Numbered from the stretch's first letter, positions 44,356 to 54,825 are shown. The stretch: DNA of 64,000 bases from Desulfocapsa sp. (GCA_022712895.1 JAFLJS010000042.1:88540-152539); one strand, 5' to 3'. The notes: generated by a model from the letters alone, not told the origin. A program made the numbers and translations.

Positions 44356-45018
44356 TTATACCGGTTTTCCATTCATCACCGGCGTATATGATGTTTCTTC
44401 AAGTTTAGATTCATTGGATTCTGCAACACATTTTGCAATTTTATGCATCCTGCTCCGTTCAAGCACTTTTTTGGTAATTACCCAAATTATATGTGTGGCA
44501 AACAATGCACAGAGATAAAAGAAAATTGACCCAATTAATACAGGCTCTCCATTGGAGCTTCCAAATTGCAGGACATAATCTATCCCAGTGAGCTCTATCA
44601 AACGTTCAGGTCGATAATACCTGTTCACATATGACAGAACCATAAGGACAGGAAAATAGGTATTGGCTAGACTCAATAGCAGACCTTCAAAAAAATAGTC
44701 GTAATAGCTACGATTAAGTTTCGCCTGGTCGATATTGCGGGCCATTCTTTTCCCTTTTTCCCTATCTTTACACTGCATCGCCTCTTCACGGATACTGAGC
44801 CAGTAGTGGAAATCATCTTCCAATCTGATGTGTCTTTTAGTACGAAACTTTCGACTCATAAATTTCGTCATACAAACTGTTACAACCGCCAGCAGAATAA
44901 TAACACTGCCAGGGCCAAACACGTTATGAATCGGTGATAGAAGCTTGTCTAATTGACTAGTGAGTACGAGAAAAGTTGCGTACATATATTCCCAGGCAAT
45001 ATTTAAAATGTTTTCCAT
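44356..45018 (-). CDS. three-TM membrane protein, EMC3/DUF106-like
   Basis: A 220-residue membrane protein. TM1 is at about 34-52 (SVIILLAVVTVCMTKFM), followed by a charged, helical stretch (FRTKRHIRLEDDFHYWLSIREEAMQCKDREKGKRM), then TM2 (about 108-128) and TM3 (about 160-180). One TM, a cytosolic coiled coil, then two TMs is the layout of the YidC-superfamily relatives DUF106/EMC3/TMCO1. The assignment rests on layout and is tentative. It lies between the TSUP transporter and the oxidoreductase, perhaps helping their membrane assembly. Confidence 0.55.
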   Translation of the reverse strand: MENILNIAWEYMYATFLVLTSQLDKLLSPIHNVFGPGSVIILLAVVTVCMTKFMSRKFRTKRHIRLEDDFHYWLSIREEAMQCKDREKGKRMARNIDQAKLNRSYYDYFFEGLLLSLANTYFPVLMVLSYVNRYYRPERLIELTGIDYVLQFGSSNGEPVLIGSIFFYLCALFATHIIWVITKKVLERSRMHKIAKCVAESNESKLEETSYTPVMNGKPV

Positions 45019-45033
45019 AATGAACCTTATGTT

Positions 45034-45065
45034 TCAGGAAGCTGCAATGTTTTGCAGCTTCCTGA
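45034..45065 (-). promoter_or_regulatory. strong mRNA hairpin between the TSUP and EMC3-like genes
   Basis: A 14-bp stem (TCAGGAAGCTGCA / TGCAGCTTCCTGA plus one A-T pair) with a four-base loop. On the minus strand no T-run follows, so it looks like a processing or mRNA-stability element rather than a terminator. Confidence 0.6.
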
Positions 45066-45096
45066 GATTGTACGTGTGAAATAGCTCCCTTCTCTG

Positions 45097-46791
45097 TTAG
45101 ATCCAATACTCAATCTTGAGGAAACGGAAGAACAGGAAGAACAGTGTACAGGCCAAAACCATCTTTAGCGTTTTTTCACTGAACATCTTTTGACAACGAC
45201 TACCAATCATACCACCTGCAAAACCACCAATAATGATAGATCCAGCAAGAACCATATCTGGCAGGTAACCATTCAGTACATAACCAATAAAGGAACCGAT
45301 ACTTGAGAAACATGTTCCGATAAGGGAGATTGGAACCGCAACATACATAGGTAATGCCGCGATGGTTGTCATCATAGGAACAAGCAGGAATCCACCACCA
45401 ATACCAAAGGCACGGGATGCGATACCTACGATGATTCCGAGGAATGCAAAGAGCAGTGGGTTAATACGGAATTCTTCACCCCAGAACTTGAAACGATAAT
45501 CGGTAAGCCCGGATTTAACAGGTTCAATGGAACCCATTTCAACAGAACCGCCGGTTTCTTTGGCTTTTTTGACAGCAGCGTTGAATTTCTGGGTCATTGC
45601 CTTGATATTCTTTCTCTTGTTCATGGCGCCTGGTGTCATTTCCATAAGGGTTTTAATTCCCATGATAACAACCAGTACACCGAGCCATTCCTTATAGGCT
45701 TTCATAGAGAGATACTGAGTAACGTATCCACCAAGCCATACAGATCCAAGAAAAATACCAGCACCAAAGGAAAGTCCTACCGGCCAGGCAACACGACGTT
45801 CAACTATTGCAAAGCGATAGAATGATCCCAACGGAGAGAAAAGAGTAAGTGCAATGTTTGATGGACGAAGAACGTTCGCGGCATTGATACCAACGGGTCC
45901 TGCAGTTTGTACAAACAGTGCCTGGAAAGCACCCATGAGCATACCACCGGCAGCACCGATCATGGAGAAATAAGTACCAACAAGGATGGCACCGATAACG
46001 ATGATCAGAGGATTCATATAGCGGTAGCCTTTAGCAAGCCAGAATCCATTTCCATCAATGGCATAGGATCCACTTTTTGCACCATTGATGTACACATCAA
46101 ATTTAGTTTCGGGCGCAGTGTGGCGAAAAGATGCAAAGGATGCTGTAAATTTCCCTGTTTCCTTATCAAGTTTAACGGAGGTGCCTTTATCCCAATAATT
46201 TCCACTGGAATCATCACCAATAACGGAACGGGCAAAAATAACTACTTTACCTTTTTTGTTACCTTCCTTTACTATCGTATTAATTCCGTATTTATTTTCA
46301 TGGGCAAACTTGAGGAAATTCCACTGCTCTACTGTTTTGATTGGACCCATCATGTCAGCAGCACCAACATCAGCGAAATCTTTTTTCAGTCTAAACATGG
46401 TGGTATTGTAGAGTCCCTGTCCTTTTTTGAAAAGAAAGGATGGGCCACCAAATTTTTTATCTACATCGGCACCAAAGGCCTTTGTATTGCTGGTAAGCAT
46501 GTAATAAAGAGGTGGAATTGCAGTATCAACACCAAAGCCAGCCTTTTTACCGTTTTTAGGAAGTTTCTTCTTTTCAAATTTACCTTCAGTATCTGAAGAT
46601 TTGAACATATCCTGTTGAGCAATTGCGATATACAGTTCCTGCCCCGGTGTAATTTCACCAGTTATTGTTACAGTATCACCCGCCTTATAGTTAGCAGCAG
46701 AAATCGTATTTGCAGCCATACTTGTAGTCTGCCAGGCTATCAGCCACAGACTTACTGTAAAAATGGAAATTAATAGTCGCTTACACTTCAT
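45097..46791 (-). CDS. TSUP-family (TauE/SafE) sulfite-type exporter with periplasmic domain
   Basis: A 564-residue membrane protein. It has a signal peptide (LLISIFTVSLWLIAW...MAA), about 230 residues of periplasmic domain with no known name, then eight or so TM helices of the TSUP family (IGAAGGMLMGAFQALF and ASRAFGIGGGFLLVPMMTTI are the paired family motifs), with a cytosolic loop around 380-420. TSUP members export sulfite, sulfoacetate or related sulfur anions or take up thiosulfate. The ATG at 46791 has AGGAGA upstream. It is preceded by the kinase and receiver genes. Confidence 0.85.
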   Translation of the reverse strand: MKCKRLLISIFTVSLWLIAWQTTSMAANTISAANYKAGDTVTITGEITPGQELYIAIAQQDMFKSSDTEGKFEKKKLPKNGKKAGFGVDTAIPPLYYMLTSNTKAFGADVDKKFGGPSFLFKKGQGLYNTTMFRLKKDFADVGAADMMGPIKTVEQWNFLKFAHENKYGINTIVKEGNKKGKVVIFARSVIGDDSSGNYWDKGTSVKLDKETGKFTASFASFRHTAPETKFDVYINGAKSGSYAIDGNGFWLAKGYRYMNPLIIVIGAILVGTYFSMIGAAGGMLMGAFQALFVQTAGPVGINAANVLRPSNIALTLFSPLGSFYRFAIVERRVAWPVGLSFGAGIFLGSVWLGGYVTQYLSMKAYKEWLGVLVVIMGIKTLMEMTPGAMNKRKNIKAMTQKFNAAVKKAKETGGSVEMGSIEPVKSGLTDYRFKFWGEEFRINPLLFAFLGIIVGIASRAFGIGGGFLLVPMMTTIAALPMYVAVPISLIGTCFSSIGSFIGYVLNGYLPDMVLAGSIIIGGFAGGMIGSRCQKMFSEKTLKMVLACTLFFLFFRFLKIEYWI

Positions 46792-46896
46792 CTTTGATTC
46801 TCCTCTTAAATAATTATACAATTTACATACAGTTAAATAATACCCTTAAATACTTTAAGTGCTGATATCTCCTCATCCCTCCTCTATGATTGTGAT

Positions 46897-47265
46897 TTAC
46901 CCTTTCTCGCTCCTCAGTACTTTTGCTACTTTTTCTTCTAACTCGTCTCGATCGATTGGTTTGACACAATACTCATCAGCCCCAAGACTGATAGATTCTC
47001 GGGCAGTTTCCACTGTTGGATATCCTGTGAGCATGATCACTTTAATCGCGGGATTAATCTGTTTCAGAATGGCAAGGACCTCGACACCGTTCATTTTTTT
47101 TAGTTTTATATCTAAAATTGCTAGATCAATTTGATTCATTTCAACATGACTTATAAGATCATCTTCTTCAGTAAAGGTTTGAACAGTATGACCTTTCTTT
47201 CGTAAAATTTTACCAATAAGTACTGTCGCATCCAAAACATCATCAAGCGAAACTATGTTGGCCAT
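46897..47265 (-). CDS. stand-alone receiver-domain response regulator
   Basis: A 122-residue receiver only. The acidic pair is SLDD at 6-9, the phospho-acceptor is Asp52 in AILDIKLKKMNG, with MLTG and the Lys in CVKPID. There is no output domain, so it must act by protein contact or as a phosphate carrier, perhaps to the NtrC-type regulator at 36458. It lies 30 bases downstream of the histidine kinase, its likely partner. Confidence 0.88.
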   Translation of the reverse strand: MANIVSLDDVLDATVLIGKILRKKGHTVQTFTEEDDLISHVEMNQIDLAILDIKLKKMNGVEVLAILKQINPAIKVIMLTGYPTVETARESISLGADEYCVKPIDRDELEEKVAKVLRSEKG

Positions 47266-47295
47266 ATTTTTCTCCAGGTTATTTGATATGTAACA

Positions 47296-48864
47296 TTAGC
47301 TAGTTACGCTATGTCCTTCTTCACAGACGGCAGGTAATATTACATGAAATGCTGTGCCAGGACCCTTCTCGCCAGCCTCTTGTTCTTCTATTGGACTTTC
47401 AACCTCAATGGTACCCTCATGTTCCTGGACGATGCCGTAGGAAACTGATAATCCAAGACCGGTACCTTTCCCGACAGGTTTTGTTGTGAAAAATGGATCA
47501 AATATGGAACCTTTAATCTCATCTGGGATTCCATGCCCATTGTCACGAATTGTGGCAATGACAAACTTTTTATCATCACTATTTCTTGTCGATACATAGA
47601 GATTGCCACCTTCATTTTCTTCCATGGCATGGTGTGCATTGTTTATGAAATTGATAAAAACCTGTCTGAGTTTTTCGGTATCACCAACGATGGAACAGAG
47701 GCTTTCTGAGAGATTTCGGTACACATTAATGTGATCCATGTTTAGCGAATGTTCTGTAACTGCTAGTACATCAGTTAGCATCTCATTTAAGGAAATATTT
47801 TCTCGCCTGCTTTCAGCCTGTCTGGAAAACTTAAGCAGGTCTGCAACAATTTTACGGCACGCTTTAGTCTGACGTTCAATTACCTGTAGACTTTCCCCTT
47901 CTTCAGTTCCTTCTGGGAAATCATCTTTTAGCAATTGTGAATATCCGAGAATCACGCCAAGGGGTGTATTAATTTCATGCGCAACGCCTGCGGCCATCTG
48001 CCCTATGGAGGCCATTTTTTCGCTGGAAGCAAGCTGAGCCATCATCGTTTTGACACGAGTGAGATCTTTGGCGATGCCTTCACAACCAGTGAAATCACCG
48101 GCTTCATCAAAAATTGCAGTGGCTGCAAGGAGGATATGGATAACAGAACCATCTGCTTTCACAAAATCGACTTCCCTGTCCTCGATAAAACCCATGCGTA
48201 GAATATCTTCGTAATATGTATCCAGATCATCTTCACTCAAAAACATGTCTAATAAGTTTAATGAAGGAGGATCTTCAAAAGAATACCCAAGCATTTCCAG
48301 GCCTGACGCGTTCATGTTAACCAGTTGGTTGCTGGCATCGCAGAAATAAACCATATCCTTTGAATTCACAAAAAAGTTTCTGAATTTCTTTTCAGAAGCA
48401 GAAAGCTCTTTGGTACGATCCTCAACCATCTCTTCCAAATTCATATTCATCGTATGAAGTTGTGCTGCTGTCTCTTGCAGTTCTCTATTGGTTGATTTCA
48501 AGCTGCCAGCTTTTTTCTCTATAGCCTTAAAGCCCTCGATACCTTTGTGGTAGTATATAGTTACAGCAGCAAGTGACGTCATAAGCAGAGTGTTGAAACC
48601 ACCAGCAAGCGGTGCTAGGGCCTGCCATTGCTCTCTATTACCACTGATTAACAAGACCTGTTTCACCAGATGGCCCATGGCTCTCGAAATCGCAAAAGCG
48701 GCAAGGGTCATGCAGAAATAAAAAAGAAAACCCCAAAGAAAATTATCAGGTTGGTTTTTTGTAAGTAAATATGCGTAACGAAGAGATAGAAAAGAGAAAA
48801 TAATGATAAGTAGTGAACCAACCATATCCGTCAGATTGGCTGGCCAAAGATACAGTTGAGTCAT
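47296..48864 (-). CDS. membrane PAS histidine kinase
   Basis: A 522-residue sensor kinase. Three TM helices lie in the first 105 residues, a coiled coil at about 118-160, a PAS domain at about 160-270, HisKA with [13 protein letters not shown] (His296), and HATPase ([35 protein letters not shown]). No receiver is attached; one is encoded just downstream. It overlaps the upstream small membrane protein by 4 bases, so sensing may be shared with that protein. Confidence 0.92.
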   Translation of the reverse strand: MTQLYLWPANLTDMVGSLLIIIFSFLSLRYAYLLTKNQPDNFLWGFLFYFCMTLAAFAISRAMGHLVKQVLLISGNREQWQALAPLAGGFNTLLMTSLAAVTIYYHKGIEGFKAIEKKAGSLKSTNRELQETAAQLHTMNMNLEEMVEDRTKELSASEKKFRNFFVNSKDMVYFCDASNQLVNMNASGLEMLGYSFEDPPSLNLLDMFLSEDDLDTYYEDILRMGFIEDREVDFVKADGSVIHILLAATAIFDEAGDFTGCEGIAKDLTRVKTMMAQLASSEKMASIGQMAAGVAHEINTPLGVILGYSQLLKDDFPEGTEEGESLQVIERQTKACRKIVADLLKFSRQAESRRENISLNEMLTDVLAVTEHSLNMDHINVYRNLSESLCSIVGDTEKLRQVFINFINNAHHAMEENEGGNLYVSTRNSDDKKFVIATIRDNGHGIPDEIKGSIFDPFFTTKPVGKGTGLGLSVSYGIVQEHEGTIEVESPIEEQEAGEKGPGTAFHVILPAVCEEGHSVTS

Positions 48865-49334
48865 CTGTCTTCCTCCTCACATGATCTGCGATAAAGCGAG
48901 CGCATGCAAAGATACAAAAAAAACAGTGCGGGAACACTGAACAGATGATCAAACTTTGTGAAATAGTAGACGATTTTTGCAGGGGATATGGGGCCAGCTA
49001 TTTTAGCCGATAAATACCCCGAATATACCTCAATATCAGAAGCATTAATTACTGCCTCCATTGAATGGCCGGTGAAAGCAACAATGTTCCATAACACCAT
49101 ACAGACACAGAACATCTGAAGAAAACGCCATCCTTTTCCAGGAAAAGAACTTCGTCGGATATCCCAAAACAGATAACAGAGCGCTGATATAAAAAAAATG
49201 TGGGCCAGCTGATGAACATAAATCCCTTCAGGAGCACTATGGGATTGAAGAGCATGCGCCTGATCCGGCAAAATAAGCAACACTGTAAGGAGGAGCAAAC
49301 AATGTGTTTTATTTAAGCCATTGCTGTGAATCAT
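48861..49334 (-). CDS. small membrane protein, probable sensing partner of the kinase
   Basis: About 157 residues: signal peptide (LLLLTVLLILPDQAHA), then about three TM helices (HQLAHIFFISALCYLFW, LQMFCVCMVLWNIVAFTGHSM, LFSVPALFFLYLCM). Histidines in and near the helices (HQLAH, FTGH, FDHLF) could bind heme, which is inference. The ATG at 49334 follows GGGGAA; the TTG at 49349 is less likely. The 4-base overlap with the histidine kinase start argues for a joint function. Confidence 0.65.
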   Translation of the reverse strand: MIHSNGLNKTHCLLLLTVLLILPDQAHALQSHSAPEGIYVHQLAHIFFISALCYLFWDIRRSSFPGKGWRFLQMFCVCMVLWNIVAFTGHSMEAVINASDIEVYSGYLSAKIAGPISPAKIVYYFTKFDHLFSVPALFFLYLCMRSLYRRSCEEEDR

Positions 49335-49349
49335 ACATTCCCCATGCAA

Positions 49350-49791
49350 TCGATGAACAGGGTTTAAACTGTTCCAGGATTAGATGTTCGCTTAACTAAC
49401 CACTCACTGGTCAGCCAGCCCACATTTGCAAGGGACATTGCACAGAAAATGCCAAAATTGTAATCCAATGCAACAAAAATATTAATGAATGTGTTATTAG
49501 AATGTTAAATTATTTAGGAAGATAATGAAATGAAGACTATTGAGAATAATTACCCTTTCGTAAGCGGGAAATACGCATCTTTTTTGTTTCGGTGCAGCTT
49601 TTATGTTGCGGAAGGATTAGGGATGGGACTGACAGAAAAGCAGACTGGTTAGGGATAACAGTCTGCTTTTCATTTTGGTTATGTGTTGTATTCGTTTACA
49701 GTTTTTTTGAAAAAAAAACTAATGAAGGTACCGTGTGATAGCCTAACTTTCAGCAGTGTTGAAACAGTTCAATAAACAGGTAGGCGGACAC
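49350..49791. other. intergenic region with GGA-rich stretch and hairpin
   Basis: No gene. It holds a perfect 13-bp stem GAAAAGCAGACTG / CAGTCTGCTTTTC (49635-49647 and 49659-49671), which can end secA transcription on the minus strand. On the plus strand the loop reads GTTAGGGATAA and the 40 bases before it contain several GGA motifs (GGAAGGATTAGGGATGGGA), the kind of sequence bound by CsrA. No promoter could be confirmed. Confidence 0.5.
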
Positions 49792-52350
49792 TTAATTGGG
49801 TTTTCCGCAACATTTTTTATGTTTTTTACCGGAGCCACATGGGCATGGAGCATTTCGCCCTACTTTATCTCCTTCACGTTTTTCTGGTTTCATGGGAGAA
49901 GCTGCCTCCCCTGCTGGTCCCTGATTCAGTTTTGTCTGAGCTTGCTCCTGTAATCGCCTCTGCCGACGCTCTTCTTCCAAGCGTTCAACGTCCTCTTCGT
50001 GCATCACACGAACTCTCATGAGCGTACTCACTGTTTCCTGTTTCATCGTCTCGATCATATTGATAAAGAGGTGGTAGCCCTCTTTTTTGTATTCATCAAG
50101 TGGATTTTTCTGGCCATAACCACGAAGGCCGATCCCCTGTTTCAAATGATCCATGGACAGCAGATGATCTTTCCAGAAAGTATCAACGGTCTGCAGAAGT
50201 ATAACTCTTTCGAGGTGACGTTGTGTATCGACTCCATTTGCTTCTTCCTGTTGTTCATAGTGTTCCTCAACAAATGAACTGATTTTATCTGTGAAATCTT
50301 GCGGATTCATATCCGATCTCTGTTCATCATTCCAGGGAGTTACAATGTTAAAGGCTTCGAGCATACGCTCATCAAAGCCGTCCCAATTCCAGTCTTCTGA
50401 TGCAAGACGTTCGTTTGAAAATTCTGACGCAACCAGGCCAACCTGATATTCAATCATTTCCTGAGTAACAGCTGACATATCTTCTCCAGCCAACACTTCG
50501 CGACGCTGACGATAGATAACTTCACGCTGTTTATTCATCACATCATCGTACTCAAGCAGATGTTTACGAATATCAAAGTTATGCCCCTCAACCTTACGCT
50601 GTGCATTTTCAATGGCCTTGGAAATCATATTGTGTTCAATGGGTTCATCTTCTTCCATCCCTAGCTTATCCATGATTCCAGATATACGGCCAGAACCAAA
50701 GATACGAAGCAGATCATCTTCGAGGGAAAGAAAAAAACGTGAAGAACCAGGATCACCCTGACGTCCTGACCTTCCACGAAGCTGGTTATCGATTCGTCGG
50801 GATTCATGACGGGATGTTCCAAGAATATGCAATCCGCCTGCCCCTTTCGACTCTTCACTGAGTTTAATATCAGTTCCACGACCAGCCATATTGGTAGCGA
50901 TGGTTACTTTGCCATACTGTCCGGCATTAGCAATGATTTCTGCTTCTCGGTCATGCTGTTTAGCATTGAGTACCTCATGTGGTACTTTTACTTTTTTAAG
51001 CATTCTTGAATATTTTTCAGAAACATCAATGGAAATGGTTCCGACCAGCACCGGCTGACCATTCTTATGCAACTCCTGAATCTCTCGAACAACAGCACGA
51101 TCCTTGGCTGCAAGATTTTTGTAGATCACATCGGCAAAATCCTTACGCACCATGGGCATATTGGTGGGCATGATCACAACGTCAAGACCGTAAATCTTTT
51201 TAAACTCAGCAGCTTCAGTGTCAGCTGTTCCTGTCATTCCGGAAAGCTTGTTATACATACGAAAATAATTCTGGAAAGTAATGGAGGCAAGAGTTTGGTT
51301 TTCTTTTTCAATAGTTACATGTTCTTTGGCCTCAAGGGCCTGATGCAGGCCATCACTGTAACGGCGGCCTTCCATGGTACGACCTGTAAACTCATCAACG
51401 ATAACAACTTCACCATTCTTCACAATATAATCAACATCACGTTGGAACAGGGTGTGAGCTTTAAGTGCCTGGTTCAGGTGGTGGAGATCTTCGATGGCCT
51501 CGGGTTCGTAAAGATTTTCAACATTTAACAGCTCTTCACCAAGCGCGATTCCATCTTCAGAGAGTGCGACCTGTTTGGCCTTTTCATCGATCACATAATG
51601 GACCTCAGCCTTAAAGGCACCCATGATGGTATCGACACTGTTATATTTTTCGGTGGATATATCGGCAGGGCCAGAAATAATCAGTGGAGTTCTGGCTTCA
51701 TCTATAAGGATGGAATCGACTTCATCGACAATAGCAAAATTAAAGCCACGCTGACAAAAATCAGCCTGCTCAAATTTCATATTATCGCGCAGGTAATCAA
51801 AACCGAATTCATTATTGGTGCCATAGGTGACATCAGCAAGGTACGCTTCACGACGATCAGTATCATCCATATCATGGATTATTTTACCAACATTCATACC
51901 AAGAGAATTGTACACCTGCCCCATCCAATCAGCATCACGTGCCGCCAGGTAATCATTGACTGTTACCAGATGCACTCCTTTTCCTGAAAGCGCATTGAGA
52001 TAGACGGGAAGTGTTGAGGTAAGCGTTTTACCCTCACCTGTCTTCATTTCAGCAATTCGTCCCTGATGAAGGATTACACCACCAACAATCTGCACATCGT
52101 AATGTCTCTCACCCAATGTTCGCTTGGCAGCTTCACGCATGGTTGCAAATGCTTCCGGTAACAGACTGTCCAGATCCTCACCCTTGGCAACACGCTCACG
52201 AAACTCAACAGTACGAGCCGCCAGGGCTGCATCATCAAGGGAGCTAACCGTACTCTCAAGTTCATTCACTCTGATAACCAGAGGTTGAATTGTCTTCAAT
52301 ATACGATCGTTCTTACTTCCAAAAACTTTTGTCAGCACTTTTCCTATCAT
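49792..52350 (-). CDS. secA: preprotein translocase ATPase SecA
   Basis: The motor of Sec-dependent export. 852 residues with Walker [10 protein letters not shown] at 102-110, the DEAD-type [30 protein letters not shown], the second NBD ([22 protein letters not shown]) and a C-terminal zinc motif [13 protein letters not shown]. All parts are of normal order and length. The gene stands alone upstream of a GNAT gene on the same strand; the 42-base gap may allow co-transcription. Confidence 0.97.
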   Translation of the reverse strand: MIGKVLTKVFGSKNDRILKTIQPLVIRVNELESTVSSLDDAALAARTVEFRERVAKGEDLDSLLPEAFATMREAAKRTLGERHYDVQIVGGVILHQGRIAEMKTGEGKTLTSTLPVYLNALSGKGVHLVTVNDYLAARDADWMGQVYNSLGMNVGKIIHDMDDTDRREAYLADVTYGTNNEFGFDYLRDNMKFEQADFCQRGFNFAIVDEVDSILIDEARTPLIISGPADISTEKYNSVDTIMGAFKAEVHYVIDEKAKQVALSEDGIALGEELLNVENLYEPEAIEDLHHLNQALKAHTLFQRDVDYIVKNGEVVIVDEFTGRTMEGRRYSDGLHQALEAKEHVTIEKENQTLASITFQNYFRMYNKLSGMTGTADTEAAEFKKIYGLDVVIMPTNMPMVRKDFADVIYKNLAAKDRAVVREIQELHKNGQPVLVGTISIDVSEKYSRMLKKVKVPHEVLNAKQHDREAEIIANAGQYGKVTIATNMAGRGTDIKLSEESKGAGGLHILGTSRHESRRIDNQLRGRSGRQGDPGSSRFFLSLEDDLLRIFGSGRISGIMDKLGMEEDEPIEHNMISKAIENAQRKVEGHNFDIRKHLLEYDDVMNKQREVIYRQRREVLAGEDMSAVTQEMIEYQVGLVASEFSNERLASEDWNWDGFDERMLEAFNIVTPWNDEQRSDMNPQDFTDKISSFVEEHYEQQEEANGVDTQRHLERVILLQTVDTFWKDHLLSMDHLKQGIGLRGYGQKNPLDEYKKEGYHLFINMIETMKQETVSTLMRVRVMHEEDVERLEEERRQRRLQEQAQTKLNQGPAGEAASPMKPEKREGDKVGRNAPCPCGSGKKHKKCCGKPN

Positions 52351-52392
52351 ATCAGTAAATCACTCTTTTTATTTATATAGGTGTGAAAATTA

Positions 52393-52863
52393 TTAAGAAT
52401 TTAAAATATCGTTGACTGAGCATTCCAGCGCTTCTTCATCACAATCTGGAAACTTGGGACAGTTAATACAATCACTCCATATTTTATGTGGAAGATCACT
52501 TTTATCCACATCATGGAAACCGAGTTTACGGAAGAATCCTGCCTGATATGTCAGGGTAAATAACTTATCAATCTCAAAATTTGCGGCTTCTTTGAGACAT
52601 TCCCGGACAAGCTCACGCCCAATGCCCTTCCCTTGTGCTCCTTCTATTACCGCAAGTGAACGAATTTCCGCAAGGTTCTCCCATATAATGTGCAGTGCAC
52701 AAACTGCAATGGGATTATCGTTTTCATCTGCGTAGACCTTAAAGTCACGTAGCTGATCATACAGAGCACTATAGGACTTTGCGAGTAATAAGCCCTTGTC
52801 GGCAAAATGGTTGAGCAGGGAGTGAATCTCTTTCACATCTCCCATGGTGGCGTTTCGTATCAT
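52393..52863 (-). CDS. argA: short N-acetylglutamate synthase-type GNAT acetyltransferase
   Basis: A 156-residue GNAT-family enzyme. The acetyl-CoA loop is AVIEGAQGKGIGRELV, with IRNATMGDVKEIHSLLNHF at the N-terminus and a distinctive C-terminal KIWSDCINCPKFPDCDE, which I associate with the short ArgA-type synthases of Desulfobacterota. It would make N-acetylglutamate, the first step of arginine synthesis; the amino-acid kinase domain of long ArgA is missing as expected. It lies near argS and upstream of secA. Confidence 0.8.
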   Translation of the reverse strand: MIRNATMGDVKEIHSLLNHFADKGLLLAKSYSALYDQLRDFKVYADENDNPIAVCALHIIWENLAEIRSLAVIEGAQGKGIGRELVRECLKEAANFEIDKLFTLTYQAGFFRKLGFHDVDKSDLPHKIWSDCINCPKFPDCDEEALECSVNDILNS

Positions 52864-52879
52864 ATGCGTTGCACTTTTT

Positions 52880-53140
52880 TTACCGTTTGATGATCCTCTT
52901 TTTTTTCTCAGCTTCCAGTTGAATCACATCAAGAATCTGTGTTCCTTTACCACTATCCTGAACCGTATCAGATTGTTTTTTAATGACCGGCGGATACAAA
53001 AGAGACTGCCCTGCCCACACACCGACCAAAAACATCCACAGAAAAATACAGAAACAGACAATTGCAATTCCAGCGATCCCACTTCTGGTGAGCTGAAACT
53101 TGATTTTCTTTACTGGTTTTTTTCGTTTTCTGGGAGCCAT
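52880..53140 (-). CDS. single-pass membrane protein, resembling a SPOR-protein N-terminus
   Basis: An 86-residue protein: a very basic start (MAPRKRKKPVKK), one TM helix (GIAGIAIVCFCIFLWMFLVGVWAG), then a short hydrophilic tail ending KKKRIIKR. In related bacteria a SPOR-domain protein with a similar N-terminus (LTRxGI..FCIFLWMF..GVWAG) often follows argS, but the SPOR domain is absent here. It could be a truncated relative. It lies 20 bases after argS and 16 before the GNAT gene. Confidence 0.6.
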   Translation of the reverse strand: MAPRKRKKPVKKIKFQLTRSGIAGIAIVCFCIFLWMFLVGVWAGQSLLYPPVIKKQSDTVQDSGKGTQILDVIQLEAEKKKRIIKR

Positions 53141-53160
53141 ACCTGGAAATAAAACGAAGT

Positions 53161-54825
53161 TTACATCCGCTCAGGAGCGGTGAGGCCGAGCATTTCGAGG
53201 CCATTTTTAAAGACCTGCTTTAATGCAGTAATAAGACATAGCCGTGCTTTTGTCACTGCAATGTCAACATTTTCTGGGTCTATTACTTTGTGTTTGTTAT
53301 AATAACTATGCCAGTCCCCTGCAAGTTCCATTAGAAAAAATATGGCACGATGTGGCGCAAGGGACAGTGCGGCGTCCTCAACTGCTGCCGGAAAAGATGC
53401 TATTCGTTTTAGGAGTTGTAGCTCTTCCGCTTCTTTTAACAGTGAAAGATCAATATTGGCAGCATCAATATCCTTAAGTCCTGATTCTTCTGCGCGCTTA
53501 AGAATTGAGCAAATTCTGGCATGTCCGTACTGCACATAATAGACTGGATTATCTTTTTCCTGACTAGTGGCAAGATCCAGATCAAATTCCAGCTGACTGT
53601 CAGGTTTACGCATCATAAAATAAAAACGCAGCACATCAGAACCTACCAGAGCAAGCAGCTCGTCAACTGTAACAAAAGTTGCTTTTCTGGTGGACATCTT
53701 CACCTGTTTTCCGTTCCTGGTCAATGTCACAAACTGATGCAGCACAACCGTGATTTTTTTAGGATCATACCCTAAAGCTTCAACTCCTGCTAAAACATCG
53801 GGTACGGTGGCAATATGGTCGGAACCTAAAACGTTAATCAACCAATCAAATCCACGACGAAATTTTTCGCGATGATAGGCTATATCGGGTAAACGATACG
53901 TTGGTTCGCCGGTCTTTTTGATGATAACCCTGTCCTGTTCATGACCAAGATCTGTGGTCTTAAACCAGGTCGCATCATCTTTTTCGTAGACCAGGCCTTT
54001 GTCCCTCAGTTCCTGTACAACAGATGTAATATGACCATCATCATAGAGAGTATGTTCGTTGAAATAATTATCAAAGGTAATTCCCATATCCTTCAAGGTG
54101 CCAGAGATATCTTTAAAAATAAGCTCAACAGCCTTTTCAGTAAATGGCAGGACATTCTCACTACCAACCAACGAGTCACCTTTCTCGTCAATCAAAGACT
54201 GGGCTATATCCTGTATATATTCACCCTGATACCCATCTTCAGGAAACTGAAATGCTTTACCTAACAACTCAAGATATCTGGCCTGGGTAGACTGGCCCAG
54301 TACCCGCATTTGACGCCCGGCATTATTAAAATAATATTCACGATAGACATCATGCCCTGTAGCTTCAAGGAGCCTGGCAATGGAATCGCCAAGAATTGCC
54401 TGTCGCCCATGGCCAATACTTAATGGTCCTGTGGGATTGGCACTGACAAACTCAACCATCACTTTTCGCCCACGGCCGACATCAGATTTACCGAAATTAT
54501 CACCAGCAGCAAGCACAGGCTGTAAAACATCATGCCACACTTTTGTTTTCAGGTAAATATTGACAAATCCAGGACCTGCAATCTCAAGCTTGTCTACAAT
54601 ATCCTGTTTTTCAAGCAACTCAATAACAAGAGCTGCAATTTCGCGGGGATTCTTTTTCTCAATACCGGCCATAACCATGGCCATGTTAGTTGAAAAGTCG
54701 CCCTGCCCATCTCGCTTGGGAACTTCAACACTGTATTTTCCTGCAGCCTTGGCTGACCATTTACCTGATTCCACACCTTCAGTAAAGCAGGCATCAATAA
54801 TTGTTTTAAGACGTTCCTGTATCAT
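53161..54825 (-). CDS. argS: arginyl-tRNA synthetase
   Basis: A class I synthetase that charges tRNA-Arg. 554 residues. The HIGH-type motif is SANPTGPLSIGHGRQAILGD, KMSK-like is KQVKMSTRKAT, and the C-terminal anticodon-binding domain is standard (ALSLAPHRAIFFLMELAGDWHSYYNKHKV). An N-terminal Arg-S additional domain precedes the catalytic core. The ATG overlaps the alr stop by 4 bases, so alr and argS are translated together. Confidence 0.96.
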   Translation of the reverse strand: MIQERLKTIIDACFTEGVESGKWSAKAAGKYSVEVPKRDGQGDFSTNMAMVMAGIEKKNPREIAALVIELLEKQDIVDKLEIAGPGFVNIYLKTKVWHDVLQPVLAAGDNFGKSDVGRGRKVMVEFVSANPTGPLSIGHGRQAILGDSIARLLEATGHDVYREYYFNNAGRQMRVLGQSTQARYLELLGKAFQFPEDGYQGEYIQDIAQSLIDEKGDSLVGSENVLPFTEKAVELIFKDISGTLKDMGITFDNYFNEHTLYDDGHITSVVQELRDKGLVYEKDDATWFKTTDLGHEQDRVIIKKTGEPTYRLPDIAYHREKFRRGFDWLINVLGSDHIATVPDVLAGVEALGYDPKKITVVLHQFVTLTRNGKQVKMSTRKATFVTVDELLALVGSDVLRFYFMMRKPDSQLEFDLDLATSQEKDNPVYYVQYGHARICSILKRAEESGLKDIDAANIDLSLLKEAEELQLLKRIASFPAAVEDAALSLAPHRAIFFLMELAGDWHSYYNKHKVIDPENVDIAVTKARLCLITALKQVFKNGLEMLGLTAPERM

